Assembly (NCBI RefSeq): GCF_001730315.1
Contig: NZ_MIKC01000010.1
Location: 1-64,000 of the forward strand
Reading direction: 5' to 3'
Origin: Enterococcus ureilyticus
Lineage (GTDB): Bacteria; Bacillota; Bacilli; Lactobacillales; Enterococcaceae
DNA length: 64,000 bases
Within the stretch, counting starts at the first letter, position 1. The number at the start of each line of letters is the position of its first letter. The translations under genes and the position numbers were made by a program. Below are positions 20,803 through 27,914 of this stretch, one piece after another. The notes under the pieces are model-generated. The model was not told the DNA's origin and made no database searches. It saw only the letters and a list, made by a program, of their open reading frames with translations.

Positions 20803-21744
20803 TTATTCATTTGGATAATTATTTTTTTGAATCGTCCACAATTGATCAGTGATCGTTGAGATAAAAGCAATACCAGCATCTGTTTGACCCTTTGTAAACA
20901 CCGTCAAGATAAAAGGCTGTTCTGTTTCCAAAATACCAATGTCATGTAGAAAGCCTTCATAGGAGCCAATTTTATGGGCCACTTTACCTGCGGTTGTTGG
21001 AGTCTCCATTCGTTCATGGAAAACAGTGTTTTTCATATAGTCATAAATCGTTTGATACTCCACATTTGATGCTTTTTCTTTATACAAAATCTTAAGAATC
21101 TTAGCCGCATCTTCAGAGGTGAATTTTGCGTCATCCCAATCCGTTTCTTTTTGTAAAAAATGAGCATAAAGTGCTTGTTTTGCTTTAACATCACCACCAA
21201 AAGTGTCATATAACATGTTTTTTGCAATATTATCAGAATAGGTGATGTTATATTCTTGCAAAGTTCTCACCGAATATTGTGGCTGGATATTATTGATAAT
21301 GATCCCGGTTCCATCTTCATAATCTTCTTTTTCATTAAAAGTAAGCTGATCTTCCCATTTTAGACTCCCTGATTCAACTTTATCCGCAATCATCATTGCT
21401 AAAGGAACTTTGATCGTACTAGCGCTGTAAAATTCTTTCGTTCCATTTACAGAAATTTGCTTGCCTGTAGTTAAGTCAACATAAGTCATACCTATGTCGC
21501 CATTAAATGTTTTGGCAGCATCTATCATTGTTTGGTTGATTTTATGGTAGAAATCCGTCAGCTCAGGAGTTTCTATAGTTTTTGGTTCAGGATTTTTGTT
21601 TGCCGAAACAGCTGCTGATTTGATTGGAATACTAATTTTTTCACTTATTTCTGCTTCGTTTGCATAATCTACTGTATGAGCAGAAAAAAAGAACGATACG
21701 ATCAAGAAGAAACAAATAGAGAAAATCATTCCATATAGAGTCAT
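20803..21744 (-). CDS. Class A beta-lactamase-like serine hydrolase, membrane-anchored
   Basis: An exported serine hydrolase with an N-terminal hydrophobic segment (MTLYGMIFSICFFLIVSFFF), a linker of about 50 residues, and a penicillin-recognising domain with S-T-I-K (FYSASTIKVPLAMM), S-D-N (TYSDNIAKNML) and K-I-G (VAHKIGSYEGFLHD) motifs in the class A order. The class A omega-loop Glu (ExxLN) is not obvious, so it may be a cell-wall or penicillin-binding hydrolase rather than a resistance enzyme. The frame extends to 21783 with only TTG codons; I chose ATG 21744, but TTG 21759, just after GAAAGG, is a real alternative. Confidence 0.75.
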   Translation of the reverse strand: MTLYGMIFSICFFLIVSFFFSAHTVDYANEAEISEKISIPIKSAAVSANKNPEPKTIETPELTDFYHKINQTMIDAAKTFNGDIGMTYVDLTTGKQISVNGTKEFYSASTIKVPLAMMIADKVESGSLKWEDQLTFNEKEDYEDGTGIIINNIQPQYSVRTLQEYNITYSDNIAKNMLYDTFGGDVKAKQALYAHFLQKETDWDDAKFTSEDAAKILKILYKEKASNVEYQTIYDYMKNTVFHERMETPTTAGKVAHKIGSYEGFLHDIGILETEQPFILTVFTKGQTDAGIAFISTITDQLWTIQKNNYPNE

Positions 21745-21909
21745 TTTCTTTTTTTCCAAATACCTTTCGTTCCTTTCTAACAATTGTAAGATAGCAATCT
21801 TATCTGATACTTATTTATCTAGTTCATTAAAAATAGAGCCACAATCATTTAATCATTTTTCTTGTAGATTTGCAAGGTTAGATATGGACGAAAATAATTG
21901 AAATCTGTA

Positions 21910-21947
21910 TTTAAGGTTTGTTTAAGGTCTGTAAACTAAAGTAGTAT
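21910..21947 (+). promoter_or_regulatory. Response-regulator-type promoter with 11-bp direct repeats
   Basis: TTTAAGG at 21910-21916 and again at 21921-21927 (11 bp apart, one helical turn) overlap the -35 position of a -10 TAGTAT at 21942-21947. Tandem half-sites at 11-bp spacing in place of a -35 are typical of activation by OmpR/PhoB-type response regulators. A hairpin GTATTAAT/ATTAATAC (21964-21993) follows in the 5' leader. No two-component genes lie nearby. Confidence 0.5.
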
Positions 21948-22076
21948 CTGTCCAGAAGAAATAGTATTAATTGCTTTGGCAAATCATTAATACAGATGGA
22001 TCAGCTAGAGTTGGCGGATTAATTTTTAGGAACAATAAAATGAGTCCGTTGCGTTTTTTATTTAAGGAGGAATTAT

Positions 22077-23606
22077 ATGAATTTTATCAAACGAGCAGCA
22101 TTAAGTATGAAAGCTAAAAAGGGACGAACATTTTTATTATGTGCTGTTTTTTCAGCGATTTTAATTTTTGTTTTAGCTGGATTAACCATTCAAAGCGCTG
22201 CAATCACTGCAACAGAAAATGCCAAGAAAAGTGTTGGTGCCAGTGTCACGCTATCGGCGAATCGTGAAGCTGCGATGAAGAAAAGTCAAGACAGCATTAC
22301 CAGTACAAAACCAGATCCAGGTAGTTTTAGTTTGACGCCAGTTTCATTAGCAGATGCGCAAAAAATCGCTGCTTTAGACAATGTGAAATCCTATTCATTT
22401 TTAGCCTCTTCATCGGCTGGAGCAGGTGATGGGATCACACCGATTTCAACTGATTCGGAAAGTGAGACGACAACTTCTTCAACAAGTAATAATGAACAAG
22501 CTGTTAATGAAGGGGAGGAACAAGCTCGAGGTGATGGACAAATGGGCGGTGGACCGATGGCTATGCAGCAGCAAAGCGATTTTCAAGTAAGTGGCGTAAT
22601 GGATTTGTCGATGTTGAGTGATTTTTCAGACGGCATTGCTGAAATCACAAGTGGTGAAGCAATCAGTGAGGCTGATGTGGAGACAAATAATGTCGTTATT
22701 GAGCAAACCCTTGCTGAGGCAAATGAATTAAACGTTGGCGATACATTTAAACTGACAGATCCCGAAGATGAGACGAAAACTTATGAATTAACGATCAAAG
22801 GAATTTATAAGACATCTGAAAACGGAGACAGCATGGGGATGCAGTTCAATTTCTTGAATCCAGCGAACACCTTATATACATCATATACCTTTGCAAATAC
22901 CTTAAAAGGAGATGACGCAACAGGAACGATTGATTCAGCAAGCTACACACTTAGTGATCCAAAAGCAATGGACACCTTTGTTGCCTCTGCTGAAAAGCTG
23001 ATTGATACAGACAGCTTTAGTTTGCAAACTAACGATCAAGCCTATCAACAAATGCTACAACCTTTGAATAATGTTGCAAGTTTTGCTAAAAATATTGTGA
23101 TTTTAGTCGCGGTCGCGGGAGTAATTATTTTAACTCTGATCGTCATGATGACAATTAGAGAAAGGCGATATGAAATTGGTGTATTATTATCACTTGGAGA
23201 ATCACGCTTTAAAGTTGTCTTACAATTTTTCAGTGAGATCATTATTTGTATGGTTGTTGCTTTAGTCATTGCAACATTTAGTGGGAATATTGTCGGAAAT
23301 GTTGTCGGTGAACAATTGATCAACCAACAATCTCAAAATGCTCAACAAACGGAAACGAATCAAGGTCAACCAGATAAAATGGGCGGTGACGGACAACAGC
23401 GCCAAGGCGGGCCAGGAGGAGCCATGGGTCGAATCGGAGCAAGCTCTGTTGAAGCAGCAGAAGCGATCCAAGAGTTAAATATTTCTGTACAACCAAAAGA
23501 AATCGCACTATTAGCAGGTTTAGGTATTCTAATCAGTTTCTTCTCGATAGTTTTATCTTCCGTTGGTATTTTGCGATTGCAACCAAAAAAAATCTTGACC
23601 ACATAG
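22077..23606 (+). CDS. ABC transporter permease, MacB/FtsX type
   Basis: 509 aa with the MacB-type plan. TM1 is at residues 18-40. A large extracellular domain (about 45-335) follows. Three helices come at the C-terminal end: about 338-362, then after the coupling stretch IRERRYEIGVLLSLGESRFK two more at about 385-412 and 478-500. The loop before the last helix (about 418-465) is unusually rich in Gln, Gly, Asn and Met, as is a patch near residues 140-165 (GQMGGGPMAMQQQ). With the ATPase encoded 15 nt downstream it forms a typical two-gene export or mechanotransmission ABC system of the kind linked to peptide stress in Firmicutes. RBS AAGGAGG lies 8 nt before the ATG. Confidence 0.85.
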   Translation: MNFIKRAALSMKAKKGRTFLLCAVFSAILIFVLAGLTIQSAAITATENAKKSVGASVTLSANREAAMKKSQDSITSTKPDPGSFSLTPVSLADAQKIAALDNVKSYSFLASSSAGAGDGITPISTDSESETTTSSTSNNEQAVNEGEEQARGDGQMGGGPMAMQQQSDFQVSGVMDLSMLSDFSDGIAEITSGEAISEADVETNNVVIEQTLAEANELNVGDTFKLTDPEDETKTYELTIKGIYKTSENGDSMGMQFNFLNPANTLYTSYTFANTLKGDDATGTIDSASYTLSDPKAMDTFVASAEKLIDTDSFSLQTNDQAYQQMLQPLNNVASFAKNIVILVAVAGVIILTLIVMMTIRERRYEIGVLLSLGESRFKVVLQFFSEIIICMVVALVIATFSGNIVGNVVGEQLINQQSQNAQQTETNQGQPDKMGGDGQQRQGGPGGAMGRIGASSVEAAEAIQELNISVQPKEIALLAGLGILISFFSIVLSSVGILRLQPKKILTT

Positions 23607-23621
23607 AAAAGAGGAATTGCG

Positions 23622-24281
23622 ATGTTACAAACACAAGAAGTAGGCTATTGGTATAAAAATGAAGACGAATTTCTTTATAAAAATGTGAATTTAACGTTTC
23701 AGCGAGGAAAAATGTACGCTATTTTAGGAGCGAGTGGTTCTGGCAAGACGACATTTCTTTCTTTAATTGCAGGACTAGACTTGCCAAAGGCTGGAGAGAT
23801 CCTTTACAATGAAGAATCCTTGAAAAAAATTGGTCTTAGAAATTATCGTAAAAACGATGTCTCGATTATTTTCCAAGCGTATAATTTACTCCCTTACATG
23901 TCAGCGCTGGATAATGTTTTAACAGCTATGTCAATATCAAGTTCAAAACAGGCTGATAAAAAGACCTATGCTCTAGAAAATTTAGCGAATGTTGGGATTG
24001 ATGAGGTCCTTGCCACTAAGAATGTGACCCAGCTTTCTGGTGGACAACAACAACGTGTGGCAATTGTTAGAGCGTTATGTTGTGACCATGAACTGATTGT
24101 AGCCGATGAACCTACCGGGAATTTAGATGAGAAAACATCCAAAGAAATCGTTCAGTTGTTCCAAAAAGTGGCACATGAACAACAAAAATGCATAATTATT
24201 GTGACCCATGAACAAGAAGTAGCGAATGCTTGTGATGCGGTTTATGAACTAAAGAATCAACGATTTGAACTGGTTAAGTAA
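23622..24281 (+). CDS. ABC transporter ATP-binding protein, MacB/LolD type
   Basis: 219 aa with Walker A GASGSGKT (residues about 35-42), Q loop (FQAYNLLPYMSALDNV), signature LSGGQQQR, Walker B LIVADEPTGNLD and the switch His (VTHEQE). It drives the permease encoded just upstream. The operon ends at the terminator 24290-24328. Its promoter carries response-regulator-like repeats (21910), suggesting induction by an envelope stress signal. Confidence 0.9.
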   Translation: MLQTQEVGYWYKNEDEFLYKNVNLTFQRGKMYAILGASGSGKTTFLSLIAGLDLPKAGEILYNEESLKKIGLRNYRKNDVSIIFQAYNLLPYMSALDNVLTAMSISSSKQADKKTYALENLANVGIDEVLATKNVTQLSGGQQQRVAIVRALCCDHELIVADEPTGNLDEKTSKEIVQLFQKVAHEQQKCIIIVTHEQEVANACDAVYELKNQRFELVK

Positions 24282-24289
24282 AAAGGAAA

Positions 24290-24332
24290 AACGTGGAACA
24301 AAACTGTACTTTAGTTTTGTTTCACGTTTTTT
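24290..24332. terminator. Bidirectional terminator between the ABC operon and fbp
   Basis: AACGTGGAACAAAACT (24290-24305) pairs with AGTTTTGTTTCACGTT (24313-24328), with T7 on the + side and TTTTCCTTTTT on the - side. Confidence 0.85.
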
Positions 24333-24335
24333 TAG

Positions 24336-26231
24336 TTAAAAAGCTGATTGACCAGAATGTTTCAATTGATTGTTTAGCTGCTGGGTTTCTTTGATCAAAG
24401 TATGACCAATCGTTGTATCTTTGACCTTTAAACGTTCAATTTTCCGGTCAACGATTTGGCGGGTAGAAATAATATCATCATTTTTTTCGATGGCAGTTTC
24501 TTGATCAGAGAAGGGTTTATGGGCGGCTAACTGCATTCCAAAAGAATTATATAAAAGTGTATAACCGCCAATTCCAGTGACTTTTTGATAAGCTTTTGAA
24601 AAACCGCCATCAATAACGATCATTTTGCCGTCAGCTTTGATTGGTGATTCGCCTTTGATTTGTTTTACAGGAGTATGGCCGTTGATAATGTGGCTATCAG
24701 GTTCATTAAGCCCGAAAGCTTTTAAGATATTTTGGCATACTTGAGGATCATTTCTTAATGAGTAATAAGCATTTTTTTCTTCCACGTGGGTTTGACATTC
24801 TTCAATAAAATAGCGCTCGAATGTTTTCATTGCTTTTTTTCCAAAGAGTGATGAACGCTCACCACACCATAAGTACCAAACGAGATCTGTTGAAAAATCT
24901 TCGGTTAACCATGGTTTTGAAAAGGCCTGCTGAATATTCGTTTCAAAAAAATCTAGTAACGCTTTACCCGCATACTTATTTTTGTTAAAGCTAATTTCTT
25001 GAAATGATCCATCATCATTAAGAGGAATACAGCCATGAATCAATAAATTGTGGTTATAAGACAGATACAATGCGCCTTTTTCCATAAGAAAAGTCATGTG
25101 CTGTTTTAATTTTGGGGAATTTTGAAACTGCTCCAATAAATCACTGATGACCAATTCTTCTTCTGCTGATAATTGACAAGGCTGCTTCCAGTCAACTGTT
25201 TGAAAACAGGTATTGACTAACTGATAAGCTTGACCATCGATCATAAGCTGATTTTCATGAATCTTGTCTAATAATAATCGATGGTCCATTTGAAATTCGG
25301 GACGGCGCTGAATTAATTGTCCTTCTAATTTTTCTTGGATCATTGCCATCGCCTGCTGGATTTTCATTGCATCTGTGCTTTCTAGAGTTGTAAGTTCTCT
25401 GTAAGGATTTTTTTTAGGGAAAAAATCCTTATTTTCCTGATAGATTTTACGGCTAAATGATTTTAGTAACTGTAAATCAATACCGTAGGCCTCTTCCAAG
25501 AGGTCTAAGTTGCCATAACGGGCACAAATTCGTAATACATTCGCTAAACAAGCTTTAGAGCCGCTGACAGCGCCAAGCCAAATGATATCGTGATTGCCCC
25601 ATTGAATATCAAGTGAGTGGTAGTCGAGCAAAGAATCCATTATTTTATCAGGGTGAGGTCCTCGATCATAGATATCTCCAATCACGTGAAGATGGTCGAT
25701 CACAAAACGTTGCGTTAAATAAGACAAGTCGGCTATAAAACGTTCAGCTTCTCCAAGTTCGATGATTTTTTGAATGATTTGTCGATAATAGGCTTTTTTA
25801 TCTGTGGTTTCATCGTATTGATAAATCAATTCTTCTAAAATATAGGCGTAAGTTTGTGGTAATGCTTTACGGACTTTAGAACGTGTATATTTACTTGATG
25901 CAAATCGGACAATGATCAGTAACTGTTCAATCGTTTCAAACCACCAATTTTGCGGTAAACTTTGCGCCTTCTTTAATGACTGTATCTTTGCTTCTGGATA
26001 ATAGATTAAAAAGCAGAGTTCATCTATTTTGTCTTGAGAAAGTTCTTGACTGAACAGCGTACTTACTTTGTCACGAATACTTCCTGAGCCATTTCTCAAG
26101 ATATGATTGAAGGCGGCAAACTCACCATGAAGATCACTGATGAAATGTTCCGTTCCTTTTGGTAAATTTAAAATAGCTTCTAAATTAATAATTTCGGCAA
26201 TCAGCTCATTTGAGTGAAGATTACTCATCAA
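24336..26231 (-). CDS. fbp: Fructose-1,6-bisphosphatase class III
   Basis: A 631-aa gluconeogenic phosphatase of the Firmicute-specific class III, with a calcineurin-like metallophosphatase core. Metal-binding motifs are visible in order: SDLHGEFAAFNHIL (about 33), GDIYDRGPHPDKI (about 187), WGNHDIIWLGA (about 212) and INGHTPVKQIKGE near the C-terminus. It converts fructose-1,6-bisphosphate to fructose-6-phosphate. Its start is 12 nt after the stop of pdrP, so the two are co-transcribed, which puts fbp in the CcpN/PPDK gluconeogenesis module. Confidence 0.95.
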   Translation of the reverse strand: MMSNLHSNELIAEIINLEAILNLPKGTEHFISDLHGEFAAFNHILRNGSGSIRDKVSTLFSQELSQDKIDELCFLIYYPEAKIQSLKKAQSLPQNWWFETIEQLLIIVRFASSKYTRSKVRKALPQTYAYILEELIYQYDETTDKKAYYRQIIQKIIELGEAERFIADLSYLTQRFVIDHLHVIGDIYDRGPHPDKIMDSLLDYHSLDIQWGNHDIIWLGAVSGSKACLANVLRICARYGNLDLLEEAYGIDLQLLKSFSRKIYQENKDFFPKKNPYRELTTLESTDAMKIQQAMAMIQEKLEGQLIQRRPEFQMDHRLLLDKIHENQLMIDGQAYQLVNTCFQTVDWKQPCQLSAEEELVISDLLEQFQNSPKLKQHMTFLMEKGALYLSYNHNLLIHGCIPLNDDGSFQEISFNKNKYAGKALLDFFETNIQQAFSKPWLTEDFSTDLVWYLWCGERSSLFGKKAMKTFERYFIEECQTHVEEKNAYYSLRNDPQVCQNILKAFGLNEPDSHIINGHTPVKQIKGESPIKADGKMIVIDGGFSKAYQKVTGIGGYTLLYNSFGMQLAAHKPFSDQETAIEKNDDIISTRQIVDRKIERLKVKDTTIGHTLIKETQQLNNQLKHSGQSAF

Positions 26232-26243
26232 GAGGACTCCTTA

Positions 26244-27056
26244 CTATTGGTTTTGTGCCAAATCTTCGATTATTGTTGTCGTTTCTTCAATTGATTTTTT
26301 ATCAACATTGATTACTAGGGCATTATATTTTTCAAAGATTCGATTAGCATAATCTAGCTCTTCTTGGATACGCTGCGCGTTTGTATAAGCAGAATCTTCT
26401 TTCAATCCCAGTGAATGTAAACGCGATTTGCGAATGCCCATCAAGCTATCAATACTGGTTGTTAATCCGATGATTTTCTTTGGATCGATCTGGTCTAGTT
26501 CTGCAGGTAAAGCAACTTCTGGAATCAAAGGTAAATTAGCTACTTTATGATTGCGATTGGCCATATACATACTTAATGGCGTTTTGGATGTACGTGAAAC
26601 ACCTAATAAGACATAATCAGCGTCCAAGAACCCTTTTGCATCTTTTCCATCGTCATATCTTACGGCAAACTCAATTGCAGAAACGCGGCTAAAATACTGT
26701 TCGTTTAGCTTGTGAATAGCACCTGGTTCTTGCAAAGGCTGAACCCCAAAAGTTCCCTCAACAATTTCACTTAAAGGACTCATGTAATCAACAAATTGTA
26801 ATCCAGTTCGAGTAGCGAAATCTTTCACTAAATTGACTAGTTTTTTGTTGACTAGCGTTGTAACAACGATTGCTTTATCGTGAAGGGCATCTTTTAGAAT
26901 CGGCTGTAATAATTCTTCATCTGTAATAAATGGGAATCGTTGAATATCGCTCATATCAATGCTCGGATATTGAGCTGAGACAGCAGAAATGATTTTTTGT
27001 GCGGTTTCTCCAACTGAATCTGAGACTAAATAAATTTTAATTTTATCCTTTTGCAT
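26244..27056 (-). CDS. ppsR: Pyruvate, phosphate dikinase regulatory protein (PDRP, DUF299)
   Basis: A 270-aa bifunctional ADP-dependent serine/threonine kinase and phosphate-dependent phosphorylase that switches PPDK off and on by modifying a Thr next to its catalytic His. It starts MQKDKIKIYLVSDSVGETAQ, and the P-loop-like motif GVSRTSKTPLSMYMANR is at about 152-168. The likely target, ppdK, is encoded 850 nt away on the other strand. It corresponds to B. subtilis YqfL, likewise encoded next to ccpN. Confidence 0.92.
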   Translation of the reverse strand: MQKDKIKIYLVSDSVGETAQKIISAVSAQYPSIDMSDIQRFPFITDEELLQPILKDALHDKAIVVTTLVNKKLVNLVKDFATRTGLQFVDYMSPLSEIVEGTFGVQPLQEPGAIHKLNEQYFSRVSAIEFAVRYDDGKDAKGFLDADYVLLGVSRTSKTPLSMYMANRNHKVANLPLIPEVALPAELDQIDPKKIIGLTTSIDSLMGIRKSRLHSLGLKEDSAYTNAQRIQEELDYANRIFEKYNALVINVDKKSIEETTTIIEDLAQNQ

Positions 27057-27107
27057 GAATACACTCTCCTAATTTTTAAAGGTTCGGTTGTTTGATCCGT
27101 TTTTTGA

Positions 27108-27743
27108 TTAATAATTTTCCTTTTCAATATCATTGCCTGCATTGATAAAATAGGCCATCATTCTCGTTTTTGTGACTTTTCCAATCACTTTTTTTGGTTG
27201 ATCAAGTGTAACAACGGGCAAGGTATCAATACTATGCTGCATCAATAAGCCGCCAGCTTCTAAAATCGTACGATCACGAGTGATGGTGATGATGTTGGGC
27301 ATACGACTCATGATCATGGCTACTGGTGTTTTTTCAGTATTTGGATTACTGATAGCTGCTCGAAGCAAATCCTTGCGAGAAAGGATACCATTCAACTCAT
27401 CATTGTCATCTTTGACGTATAAAGAACCAACATCATACATGAATAAATTGGTTACAGCATCATAAACTGTCGTACTTTGATGAATGAGGATAGGAGGTAA
27501 CATGATGTCTTCCACCTTTTTTTTGTACAATTTTTCATAGAGTAAGGGTTCAATTGTTTGACCAGTATAAAAATAACCGACTTTTGGTCTAGCATCAAGC
27601 AAACCAGTCATCGTCAAAATAGCTAAATCACTGCGCAAGGTCGCCCGACTCAATCCTAGTATTTTTGCAATATTATCACCACTGATCGGTTCATTCTCCT
27701 TAACGATTTTGATGATTTCTAATTGCCTTGAGGTAAGTTTCAT
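27108..27743 (-). CDS. ccpN: CcpN-type repressor of gluconeogenic genes (HTH + two CBS domains)
   Basis: 211 aa. Residues 1-60 are a winged helix-turn-helix (MKLTSRQLEIIKIVKENEPI, DNIAKILGLSRATLRSDLAI). Residues about 75-205 are two CBS domains (EDIMLPPILIHQSTTVYDAV, PVAMIMSRMPNIITITRDRT) that sense nucleotides. In B. subtilis CcpN represses gapB and pckA on glycolytic substrates. Here the divergent neighbour is ppdK, and four boxes close to the CcpN consensus lie between the two genes. It heads the ccpN-pdrP-fbp operon (51-nt and 12-nt gaps), and autoregulation is likely. Confidence 0.88.
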   Translation of the reverse strand: MKLTSRQLEIIKIVKENEPISGDNIAKILGLSRATLRSDLAILTMTGLLDARPKVGYFYTGQTIEPLLYEKLYKKKVEDIMLPPILIHQSTTVYDAVTNLFMYDVGSLYVKDDNDELNGILSRKDLLRAAISNPNTEKTPVAMIMSRMPNIITITRDRTILEAGGLLMQHSIDTLPVVTLDQPKKVIGKVTKTRMMAYFINAGNDIEKENY

Positions 27744-27764
27744 TTTATTGACCTACTTTCTAAA

Positions 27765-27890
27765 TGTGACACACTAATTATTATATATTTCTTATAAAAA
27801 TAAAGCAACCATAAAAATAAGATACACTAATAATGATTGACAACAAATGTGATACACAATATAATGATTTTTATACAAATGTGATACACT
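27765..27890. promoter_or_regulatory. Four CcpN-like operator boxes in the ccpN-ppdK intergenic region
   Basis: TGTGACACACT (27765-27775), TAAGATACACT (27818-27828), TGTGATACACA (27848-27858) and TGTGATACACT (27880-27890) share the pattern TGTGATACACT. This is one position away from the B. subtilis CcpN consensus as I recall it (TRTGHYATAYW). Two boxes flank the ccpN start; one lies inside the spacer of the ppdK promoter and one just downstream of its start site. Confidence 0.75.
27837..27865 (+). promoter_or_regulatory. ppdK promoter, perfect sigma-A consensus
   Basis: TTGACA (27837-27842), a 17-bp spacer and TATAAT (27860-27865). A CcpN-like box occupies the spacer, so this very strong promoter is probably held off by repression. 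Confidence 0.85.
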
Positions 27891-27914
27891 ATTAGAGAGA
27901 AGGAGAGTTTGCGA

